Shown here in pieces: positions 1 to 4,970 of a stretch of DNA of 5,649 nucleotides. The stretch is from Nitrospirota bacterium (lineage in GTDB: Bacteria; Nitrospirota; Thermodesulfovibrionia; Thermodesulfovibrionales; Magnetobacteriaceae): contig JADFXO010000264.1 in NCBI GenBank assembly GCA_015233485.1, positions 1 to 5,649 on the forward strand, in the 5' to 3' direction. The notes beneath the pieces were generated by a model, which made no database searches, was not told where the DNA came from, and worked only from the letters and a program-made list of their open reading frames with translations. The position numbers were made by a program, and so were the translations under genes. How positions within the stretch are numbered: position 1 is the first letter of the stretch; every line of letters begins with the position of its first letter.

Positions 1-804
1 TCGGAGGATAACCGGCAAGAGCTGGCAAGTGCATGTGGCAAGTACCTGCTTGCGACGCGTATGGGCAGGGTTAAAGAGATAAAGGAAACGGTTCTTTCCG
101 ATAGCGGCAGATATAAAATTATATCGGACAATCTGCACGCTAAGGAAGTAACCGTCGGTGATGGAGAGCGTAGACGACGGTATATCCTGTGCTATAATCC
201 TTATGAAGCACAAAAGCAGTGTAAACACAGGTCTGTGGTCATCGGTGAACTGAGAGAGATACTGAAGAAGCATCCATGCCATAAGGCAACACAACAATGG
301 GCTATAGAGTTGATGGCTTCGGGCAGATACAAACAATATCTTGCTGTGGATGGCGACGATTGCATAACAATGGATAAAGAAGCTATAAAAAATGCCGCTA
401 AATATGACGGTAAATGGGTGCTTATAACAAATGACGACACCATCAGCATTGAAGATGCTGCTTGTGGATATAAAAGTTTAATGGTGATCGAACGATGTTT
501 CAGGACATTGAAGCGTACTCAAATTAAGTTAGAACCGATGTATCACTGGCTGAACAATCGCATAGTAGCACACGTTAAAATATGTGTCCTCGCCCTGCTT
601 ATAGAAAGGATGATAGAACTGAATTGTGAACACCCATGGTCAAAGATTAAAGATACCTTGAGCACTCTGCAAGTTGCGGAATTCCATACGGGTAATTTTA
701 AGTTTTTCCAACGCAATGAGCTGACCCCAAAATCATTATACGCGCTCAAATCACTTGAGATTGCACCGCCTAAAGCTGTCCTGGAAGTATCCGACAAGGC
801 TTAA
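1..804 (+). CDS. IS1634-group (IS4 superfamily) DDE transposase, C-terminal part, 5' end outside the window
   Basis: The frame is open from base 1, so the ATG at 61 is internal; 267 codons are visible, ending at TAA 802-804. The product would catalyse cut-and-paste transposition of its own element. Directly visible is the IS4-type YREK signature with correct spacing: Tyr at codon 157, a 2-residue gap, Leu replacing the usual Arg, a 3-residue gap, catalytic Glu at codon 164 (bases 490-492), a 6-residue gap, then Lys at codon 171. It is followed by the block LEPMYHWLNNRIVAHVKIC, typical of IS1634 relatives in which a (R/E)P(I/V)YH..RI.(A/G)H motif follows the Glu. The early part (GKYLLATR, then SGRYKIISDNLHAKEV) matches the region after the second Asp. 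The two catalytic Asp residues must lie upstream, so integrity of the element cannot be judged. No frameshift or internal stop is seen. Family assignment is confident; the exact IS name is not known. Confidence 0.92.
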   Translation, partial: SEDNRQELASACGKYLLATRMGRVKEIKETVLSDSGRYKIISDNLHAKEVTVGDGERRRRYILCYNPYEAQKQCKHRSVVIGELREILKKHPCHKATQQWAIELMASGRYKQYLAVDGDDCITMDKEAIKNAAKYDGKWVLITNDDTISIEDAACGYKSLMVIERCFRTLKRTQIKLEPMYHWLNNRIVAHVKICVLALLIERMIELNCEHPWSKIKDTLSTLQVAEFHTGNFKFFQRNELTPKSLYALKSLEIAPPKAVLEVSDKA

Positions 805-815
805 TGGCCATCTAA

Positions 816-892
816 GCGTAGATACACGCCGTTTTTTTGACATCTCTGTAAACCAGCATGAATAGCGGCTTTGCGCCTACTCGCGTATCTAC
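816..892. repeat. Imperfect inverted repeat after the transposase (GTAGATAC / GTATCTAC arms)
   Basis: Bases 818-825 (GTAGATAC) are the exact reverse complement of 885-892 (GTATCTAC). Adding the flanking GC pairs gives about 10 bp with a two-base bulge. A T-run (832-838) sits just after the left arm. The position, 14 bases after the transposase stop, suggests a structure near the IS end or a shield against read-through. It could also be chance. Confidence 0.35.
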
Positions 893-977
893 CCACCCAA
901 AACCCAAGTAATAATAAGTGGTCTTGACATAGGTCCACCATACAGCTCAATCGGCGGTTTTTGAGATGCTTACTTCT

Positions 978-1006
978 TTTCAACAATGCAACTTGCCTGA
1001 TATAAG
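978..1006 (+). promoter_or_regulatory. Possible sigma-70-like promoter for the deacetylase-family gene
   Basis: TATAAG at 1001-1006, inside GATATAAGAT, is a fair -10 element. The -35 options TTTCAA (978-983, 17-bp spacer) or TTCAAC (979-984, 16-bp spacer) match the consensus at only 3 of 6 positions. This would start the transcript around 1013 and give a leader of about 25 bases holding the ribosome binding site. An alternative TTGACA at 924-929 lacks a good -10 at normal spacing. Confidence 0.3.
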
Positions 1007-1023
1007 ATTGTTTATTTTCTAAC

Positions 1024-1030
1024 GGGAGGT
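1024..1030 (+). promoter_or_regulatory. Ribosome binding site GGGAGGT for the 1039 start
   Basis: GGGAGGT lies 8 bases before the ATG at 1039, near-ideal spacing. It fixes the start of the deacetylase-family gene and is the clearest Shine-Dalgarno sequence ahead of a well-supported gene in this window. Confidence 0.8.
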
Positions 1031-1038
1031 TATTTGTA

Positions 1039-1962
1039 ATGAAAAAAACTGCTTTAGTTTACGACGACGTTTTTTTAACTCACGAAATGCCGAAGTCTCA
1101 TCACGAATCCCGATATCGGTTGATTGAGATAATAAATGTATTAAAGAAGTCTCCAGTATGGGAGAAACTTATACACTTAAAGCCCGATAAGGCTTCCTTA
1201 GCGGATATACTGAGGATTCACCAGTTCAGTTACATAGAAAAAGTAAATACATTCGGCCACGGTTACCTCGACCCCGATACATATTTGTCGGAAAACAGTG
1301 TCAAGGCCGCTCTGTATGCCGCCGGAGCCATAATCACGGCGATAAGAATGTGCAAGTCGGGTGAAATAGAAAGAGCTTTCTGTGCAGTAAGGCCGCCAGG
1401 ACACCATGCCGAGGCAGACCGTGCCATGGGCTTTTGCATATACAATAACATTGCAGTAGGTGCCAGGTTTGCTCAATCGCTCGGATATGAAAATGTTTTT
1501 ATCATCGATTTCGATGTGCATCACGGTAATGGCACTCAACACTCTTTTTATTGCGACGATACGGTGTTTTACTTCAGTACACATCAATACCCCCATTATC
1601 CGGGCACAGGTAACGCTGAGGAGCGAGGCATTGGTAAAGGAATCGGCTATACCTGCAATATACCCCTTTCACGAGGCAGCGGCGACCAGAAGATGCATGA
1701 CGCCTACCATAACAAACTTCATACATTGGTAGAGCAATTTTCACCAGACATAATCCTGGTATCCGCCGGTTATGATATACTCCACAACGACCCCCTGGCC
1801 GGACTGAACGTAACCGACGATGGTGTAAGGGACATCGTCAGGGGGATATTAAGCTCAAAATACGGAATTCCAGTCGTATTTACACTCGAAGGAGGATTTA
1901 ACGTGGATGCTCTTTCCACATCCGTGCTTATCACCGTGGACGAACTGCTCACTTACGGGTAG
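1039..1962 (+). CDS. Histone deacetylase family protein (AcuC / acetylpolyamine amidohydrolase-like), catalytic Tyr replaced by Phe
   Basis: A complete 307-residue member of the arginase/deacetylase fold, the normal length for a bacterial single-domain enzyme. The family removes acetyl groups from lysine side chains or polyamines using a Zn (or Fe) ion; this one has no signal peptide and should be cytoplasmic. Motifs in order: N-terminal YDDVFLTHEMP and HHESRYRL (residues 8-28; the usual form is HPERPERL); RPPGHHAE with the active-site His pair 122/123; DFDVHHGNGT with metal ligands Asp159 and His161; STHQYPHYPGTG (180-191); SAGYDILHNDPLAGL with the third metal ligand Asp251; and LEGGFN at 283-288. 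In most active relatives the last motif is GGY, whose Tyr stabilises the transition state; here it is Phe287 (TTT, 1897-1899), so activity may be low or altered. The gene stands alone after an IS remnant with its own ribosome binding site, so no partner such as acuA/acuB is visible. Family is sure; substrate is unknown. Confidence 0.94.
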   Translation: MKKTALVYDDVFLTHEMPKSHHESRYRLIEIINVLKKSPVWEKLIHLKPDKASLADILRIHQFSYIEKVNTFGHGYLDPDTYLSENSVKAALYAAGAIITAIRMCKSGEIERAFCAVRPPGHHAEADRAMGFCIYNNIAVGARFAQSLGYENVFIIDFDVHHGNGTQHSFYCDDTVFYFSTHQYPHYPGTGNAEERGIGKGIGYTCNIPLSRGSGDQKMHDAYHNKLHTLVEQFSPDIILVSAGYDILHNDPLAGLNVTDDGVRDIVRGILSSKYGIPVVFTLEGGFNVDALSTSVLITVDELLTYG

Positions 1963-1967
1963 ATGAC

Positions 1968-1990
1968 TGAGATTTGAAAAGTTTATCTCA
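1968..1990 (+). terminator. Weak hairpin just after the deacetylase-family gene (TGAGAT / ATCTCA)
   Basis: TGAGAT (1968-1973) and ATCTCA (1985-1990) form a perfect 6-bp stem with an 11-base loop, 5 bases after the stop codon. The stem is AT-rich and what follows is CTCTCTATC, not a T-run, so this is at best a poor intrinsic terminator. It is listed because the position is right. Confidence 0.22.
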
Positions 1991-2125
1991 CTCTCTATCA
2001 TCAGTACCCCAACTCAAGTGACGGTTTTACCCTAAATAATATGTAGATTTACCCAGTATAGTACAATAAGATTATCCTGGATGGCCTCAGATGCTCTGTA
2101 AAGATGCGCCTTAAACTGGAACTGT

Positions 2126-2296
2126 ATGAGAGAGTGCCGGTACCGGGGTGGTTGGTGTATGCCCTGTTCCTTGAGCCACCGTTTTCACAAGTCACCTCCA
2201 TTCATAGTGAAGAAGGAGATATACGATTACTATCGCCGTCATGAGTATAAACGTTTGATTTACACCGTGCCCGATAGCGTATACAGCACCATGTAA
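2126..2296 (+). CDS. Small ORF of 56 codons, hypothetical, possibly a gene remnant
   Basis: ATG 2126 to TAA 2294-2296. I do not recognise the product. The N-terminal part is Cys-rich, with a GGWCMPC stretch (residues 9-15) resembling the CxxC site of thioredoxin-like proteins. It is followed by basic and aromatic sequence (KKEIYDYYRRHEYKRLIY) that looks more protein-like than random. It lacks the rest of a thioredoxin fold, so the CxxC may be coincidence. Only a weak GGA precedes the ATG (5-base gap). A second open frame (2104-2244) overlaps it, which argues that at least one of them is not real. It may be the end of a decayed gene. Confidence 0.2.
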   Translation: MRECRYRGGWCMPCSLSHRFHKSPPFIVKKEIYDYYRRHEYKRLIYTVPDSVYSTM

Positions 2297-2330
2297 GGTA
2301 CCAAGAACCAGTAACCCTCTTACAAGTAAA

Positions 2331-2351
2331 TTCATAAATCTTGCTTATGAA
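2331..2351 (-). terminator. Perfect 7-bp inverted repeat straddling the stop codon of the secreted-protein gene
   Basis: TTCATAA (2331-2337) and TTATGAA (2345-2351) are exact reverse complements separated by 7 bases, and the TAA stop (2345-2347 on the minus strand) lies inside one arm. On the minus strand the hairpin is followed by TTTACTTG, a weak T-rich tail. It could mark the 3' end of this mRNA but is AT-rich, so terminator strength is doubtful. Confidence 0.3.
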
Positions 2352-3535
2352 CTGTTCTTTTTTGTAATCGCCCTTCTTCCAAAGTAATAGACGAGCGCCA
2401 TTCCATTACAAAGTAGAAACAGAATGGTTCCAAGCTTATCGAGTACCGGTATCGCCGTGGTTTTATTTAAATCAGGGAACGTCATAGTAGACCTGTTCTT
2501 TGTAAGACTATGCCAAAAAGCAGGAAAGTATGTAAAGTATCCATTAACATGTGTATTTATCCAATTAGTATCTACAGCCAAACCATAAGGTACCACAATA
2601 AAAATAATAGCTGTGAAATTCTTTGGTGAGTTGGCATAACTTGGATTCCTTTTACCCAAAGCAGCTTCAATATCAGTTATTGAGAGTGTTTGTGTACCAG
2701 TAAACGCAGTTGCAGGATTCCAACCCGGGTCAATCTGTGGTTCAGAACAACTAGGCCCATCACCATTATATCCCATATGTTGACCATCATTAATGGGACT
2801 ATAGTTATATATTGTTAATGGTGCTAATTCAGTCCTGTCCAACAATCCCATCATATACAAAGTGATATTAGAGAATGCTGGTGTGATACCTTGATCATTA
2901 GCAGTATGACATGACCAAGTTCCATTATTGTTCACCCAGGTCTGACTATCCATAACTTCACCCTTTGTTGTATCTCCATAAAACAAATTTACATTATTTT
3001 TCCAATATGCAGTAATAGCTTCTATAATTGGTGGAGCATAGCAACACCATTGGTGAGTCATTTCAATTGCCATACCTCTCATATTACCACTATTATTATT
3101 GGTATCATTTACAGCAGTTGTATCACCTAAAGACCAAGACCAATAATCACCAAGACCAATAAAACGATCAACACCAGGAATCAGGCTAAGATTATTAGTT
3201 GTTAATCCTATTCCTGATACTGTACTTGTACTATTACCTGAATACCAACCCTCAGTAATTCCCATACTTATTGGAACTTGTGGAATTACAACTTCAAATG
3301 TAATATTGTTATTTGAATACTGCTTATGAAAATCACTCCAGACAGTATCAAACCTAATATAATATTTATCAGGCCACCCTTGAATCCCATCCACTTTTTG
3401 TCCAGGTGGAATTAAATACCGCCCAACATAAGGTTCCTGTAATATTACTACTTGCGGAGCAGCGTTTACATGCGATGCTGAAAGCAATACAAACAGTAAC
3501 ACCAAATATTTTAAGCACCCATTCGCCCGTAACAT
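2345..3535 (-). CDS. Secreted, probably surface-sorted protein with degenerate HExxH-like motif and IPTL-CTERM-like tail
   Basis: 396 residues. Residues 1-25 form a signal peptide: basic n-region, hydrophobic core (YLVLLFVLLSA), and a VNA|A cleavage site after residue 25. The C-terminus has AIPVLDKLG (361-369), a hydrophobic helix (about 370-385) and a basic end (RR 387-388, KK 392-393). This parallels the IPTLSEWG-helix-Arg layout of IPTL-CTERM sorting signals, handled in known systems by exosortase H. The body resembles exported proteins from exosortase organisms that pair a HELGHxW motif with a later YLMGL motif. Here the first reads MAIEMTHQW (155-163), with Ile157 in place of the first zinc His while Glu158 and His161 remain. 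The second is intact as LYMMGLLDRTEL (226-237), preceded by EVMDSQTW (193-200). I infer a surface protein that has probably lost metallopeptidase activity. It is rich in Asn and N-x-S/T triplets, and visibly more AT-rich than the deacetylase gene. The likely start is ATG 3535, since no later in-frame start keeps the signal peptide. Family placement is from memory of the motifs. Confidence 0.88.
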   Translation of the reverse strand: MLRANGCLKYLVLLFVLLSASHVNAAPQVVILQEPYVGRYLIPPGQKVDGIQGWPDKYYIRFDTVWSDFHKQYSNNNITFEVVIPQVPISMGITEGWYSGNSTSTVSGIGLTTNNLSLIPGVDRFIGLGDYWSWSLGDTTAVNDTNNNSGNMRGMAIEMTHQWCCYAPPIIEAITAYWKNNVNLFYGDTTKGEVMDSQTWVNNNGTWSCHTANDQGITPAFSNITLYMMGLLDRTELAPLTIYNYSPINDGQHMGYNGDGPSCSEPQIDPGWNPATAFTGTQTLSITDIEAALGKRNPSYANSPKNFTAIIFIVVPYGLAVDTNWINTHVNGYFTYFPAFWHSLTKNRSTMTFPDLNKTTAIPVLDKLGTILFLLCNGMALVYYFGRRAITKKNSS

Positions 3536-3540
3536 GCATT

Positions 3541-3570
3541 AATATATAGTATTTCTTATTAATTTGTCAA
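3541..3570 (-). promoter_or_regulatory. Consensus-like promoter of the secreted-protein gene, implying a leaderless mRNA
   Basis: On the minus strand a perfect TTGACA (3565-3570) is followed by TATATT (3541-3546, 18-bp spacer, 5 of 6 consensus) or TATATA (3543-3548, 16-bp spacer). The -10 edge is only 5 bases before the ATG at 3535, so transcription would begin at or next to the start codon. No Shine-Dalgarno sequence precedes the ATG, consistent with leaderless translation. Confidence 0.55.
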
Positions 3571-3841
3571 GTTTATTGATAATCTCCAAGCTAACGGTAC
3601 AGAGAGGGAGTATCAGGTATTGGGGAGAGCCAAACAGAACTCAACCAAAATGCAGAATACTTGAGCGTTATGGTTTTTTCGATTAAGGGGGCTTATGACG
3701 GTCAGTTTACGGGCATGTGAGAGGAGTAAGGGTGAACTCAATACTTCTCTATACGTGTGTATATGTACAGTTTTATATTTGTGAGTGAGTCCGCCAGGGT
3801 GGGAGTAATTTGTTGCGTTGGGTCTGGGCGTTCAGAAGATA
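3571..3841. other. Intergenic stretch without a recognisable gene
   Basis: No frame of useful length on either strand; the longest run I followed is about 50 minus-strand codons downstream of the 3842-4075 ORF in another frame, with no family resemblance. The octamer TCCGCCAG occurs at 3789-3796 and again at 3861-3868. A possible stem with one G-U pair joins GAGGAGT and ACTTCTC around 3720-3750. Part of this must be the leader and control region of the minus-strand secreted-protein gene, but no operator stands out. Confidence 0.4.
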
Positions 3842-4075
3842 TTAGTTTGATTTCACCGAATCCGCCAGCAGAGCGGTGATAAATCGTCTTGCATCCCATT
3901 TTATGGTTGGTGAAATGGAGTTTGGGCCGTGTTCAACCCTATCTATGGAGTCTATGCAAGGTATTTTATTTCTTGGAAGCATATGGAATTTTACGCTCAG
4001 TGTATTTCTAAACTCAACCAAGGGGACTATTTTAAATAAGCCCTCAACAAATATTTTTGCAAGTGACACCTCCAT
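3842..4075 (-). CDS. Small hypothetical protein of 77 residues, possibly 3'-truncated
   Basis: ATG 4075 to stop 3842-3844. The composition looks like a real protein, especially the middle: LVEFRNTLSVKFHMLPRN (19-36), then IPCIDSIDRVEHGPNSISPT (38-57). That conserved-looking block with an invariant-style DSIDRV recalls small cupin-like proteins, but I cannot confirm a family. The last dozen residues look unlike the rest, and another minus frame stays open about 50 codons beyond, so a frameshift or truncation is possible. Two in-frame stops (TGA TAA) directly precede the ATG, fixing the 5' limit. No Shine-Dalgarno sequence precedes it. A GGAGGTG lies inside the first codons, which could instead serve a nearby TTG in another frame, but that frame closes after about a dozen codons. 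An overlapping plus-strand frame (3876-4097) is taken as its shadow. Confidence 0.42.
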   Translation of the reverse strand: MEVSLAKIFVEGLFKIVPLVEFRNTLSVKFHMLPRNKIPCIDSIDRVEHGPNSISPTIKWDARRFITALLADSVKSN

Positions 4076-4089
4076 TTATCAATGCTTCG

Positions 4090-4117
4090 TCTTATGATAG
4101 AAATTGGGTACTCTCAA
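4090..4117 (-). promoter_or_regulatory. Possible promoter for the 77-residue ORF
   Basis: On the minus strand TTGAGA (4112-4117) lies 16 bases from ATAAGA (4090-4095). Each is a partial consensus match. The start of transcription would fall about 8 bases before the ATG at 4075, again leaving no room for a Shine-Dalgarno sequence, as with the secreted-protein gene. Confidence 0.3.
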
Positions 4118-4122
4118 GTACC
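4107..4122. repeat. Perfect hairpin GGTACT-CTCA-AGTACC
   Basis: A 6-bp perfect stem with a 4-base loop, overlapping the possible -35 element of the 77-residue ORF. A second copy of the half-site core AGTACT lies at 4134-4139. The pair could be an operator for a dimeric repressor, or the hairpin could be chance; no regulator is encoded in the window. Confidence 0.4.
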
Positions 4123-4170
4123 ATCACCTGTCCAGTACTATTTTAAGAAAAAGTTTAAGGGATTACAAGT

Positions 4171-4257
4171 TTAGCAGGCATTCCCTTCCGATATTAATGC
4201 CTTAAACTCGTCAGCCTCGGAAATATCAGCTTCAAACTCCAGTATGGCGGCCAGATT
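4171..4257 (-). pseudogene. Short coding scrap, end of a decayed gene (28 codons plus stop)
   Basis: Between an in-frame TAG (4258-4260) and TAA (4171-4173) the minus strand reads 28 residues containing ILEFEADISEADEFKALISE. The strongly acidic, amphipathic helix-like pattern is unlike the stop-ridden sequence around it. There is no start codon or ribosome binding site. I read it as the tail of a gene whose upstream part has been lost, but a chance open stretch of this size is quite possible. Confidence 0.2.
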
Positions 4258-4289
4258 CTACAGTAGTATAGTATTTAGCCAAAAAGTTT

Positions 4290-4376
4290 ACGTGAAAAAT
4301 TTTTTTGTAATTTTTTTTCGAGCCTTCTGTTTTCAAAATCTTAAATTTTTAGAAAATTTTCTGCGTTTTTTCTCGA
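4290..4376. other. AT-rich tract with homopolymer runs and a 12-bp palindrome
   Basis: It contains T-runs of 7 (4300-4306) and 8 (4311-4318), a perfect palindrome AGAAAATTTTCT (4351-4362), and a TCGAG (4318-4322) / CTCGA (4372-4376) inverted pair around it. No coding frame of note crosses it. It could be a bent or easily melted segment, a nucleoid-protein site or a relic IS end. It is clearly more AT-rich than the flanks. Confidence 0.4.
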
Positions 4377-4380
4377 CCAT

Positions 4381-4970
4381 TGACAATAGCTGACATCCCT
4401 TTGGAAACCAAGAGATTTGGCTAAAATTTCTACGTCGAATCTGAGAGTTTTTATCTTTATGGCAAGTATGTGTGGCTATTCTGATGATAACGGCCATTCA
4501 TTTCTAAGCAAACCGACAACCCTAAAACACCCCTTTATCAATAGAGGTCTCCACCAACACAGTCCGACGAGCCTCTTCGCTTAGAGCGGTATAAACTATA
4601 CCTAACTAAGGAATAAGGGAGTTCTTGCGCAAACCCAAGCCTTATCAAAATGGGCTAAGTCGTAAACTGTCTTGGGCTTCATGTAGTTTGCCGGTATATG
4701 TGCTACTCGGACAATACATTCTCAACCGGCGACTTCCTCTGGTGTCTTTCGTGTATCCTGAGACAAAAGGTACCTCTTCTGACCCTGAGAGTCGAGAATC
4801 ACAGAGGGGTCGTCTAAGGAGTCCTTACAATGAACTTCAGCGCTTAAGCACCAAATTAAAGATTTGCACTCCTATGTTCCATATGACCCGCAGACTTGCT
4901 TAACCGCTAAAAACTTACCTTTTACAAAAGATCATTAACGGTCGCTGAGCCTCTTTTGCTTGCATGTACA
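4381..4970. other. Gene-poor stretch with ambiguous, weakly coding sequence
   Basis: Two overlapping readings are open at about 4.6-4.9 kb. On the plus strand a TTG-started frame runs 4625-4903 (92 codons), with a purine-rich AAGGGAG (4615-4621) too close to the TTG. On the minus strand 4602-4874 is open except for one TGA (4722-4724), with stretches such as YMKPKTVYDLAHFDKAWV. I recognise neither. At most one is real; the minus reading would be a pseudogene. Near-copies of GAGCCTCTTnGCTT occur at 4569-4582 and 4947-4961. No terminator for the receptor gene with a proper stem and T-run is evident. Confidence 0.35.

Larger units (their letters stand above)
1..898 (+). mobile_element. 3' part of an IS1634-group insertion sequence (right boundary uncertain)
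   Basis: The element is inferred from the transposase at its left. About 95 bases after the stop codon contain an imperfect inverted repeat and no gene, which suits the non-coding end of an IS. I could not fix the terminal inverted repeat or target duplication because the left end is outside the window. IS1634 itself is known for long, variable target duplications, so the flank could be duplicated outside this window. The right limit given here is a guess just past the inverted repeat. Confidence 0.45.
1963..2344. other. Intergenic stretch with overlapping small ORFs, no convincing gene
   Basis: The region lies between two convergent genes, so it should hold terminators for both, but no classical GC-rich stem followed by a T-run is visible. 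Two overlapping small + frames are open: bases 2104-2244 (46 codons plus stop) and 2126-2296 (56 codons plus stop). A perfect 10-bp palindrome CCGGTACCGG lies at 2137-2146. A strong Shine-Dalgarno-like AAGGAG at 2213-2218 is followed by no ATG, GTG or TTG at usual spacing. These look like scraps of decayed coding DNA. Confidence 0.5.

Noticed and set aside
801..986. Minus-strand 61-codon ORF in the IS end region
   Set aside because: It covers the imperfect inverted repeat and IS end, with no start signal or protein-like motif.
1198..1596. Minus-strand 132-codon ORF inside the deacetylase-family gene
   Set aside because: It is the antisense shadow of a gene with clear catalytic motifs and has no ribosome binding site or family resemblance of its own. 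The same applies to the other frames within 1263-1952.
2137..2146. CCGGTACCGG palindrome as a regulatory operator
   Set aside because: It lies between convergent genes with no promoter next to it. A 10-bp palindrome can occur by chance or as a restriction-type site.
2211..2226. Strong AGAAGGAGATATAC translation-signal look-alike
   Set aside because: No ATG, GTG or TTG follows at usual spacing. The only option is an ATT opening a 10-codon frame. The resemblance to a well-known phage ribosome binding site is probably chance, although vector contamination could be excluded by read checks.
3789..3868. Two copies of TCCGCCAG as a CRISPR or iteron-like array
   Set aside because: There are only two 8-base copies and the sequence around them differs; no regular spacing or third copy.
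4311..4376. T-rich tract as an intrinsic terminator
   Set aside because: No GC-rich stem stands directly before the T-runs on either strand, and it lies hundreds of bases from the end of any called gene that would need it.
4625..4903. Plus-strand 92-codon ORF as a real gene
   Set aside because: It needs a TTG start with a purine-rich site only 3 bases away, shows no recognisable motif, and overlaps a competing minus-strand reading. It is described within the intergenic entry and not called as a CDS.
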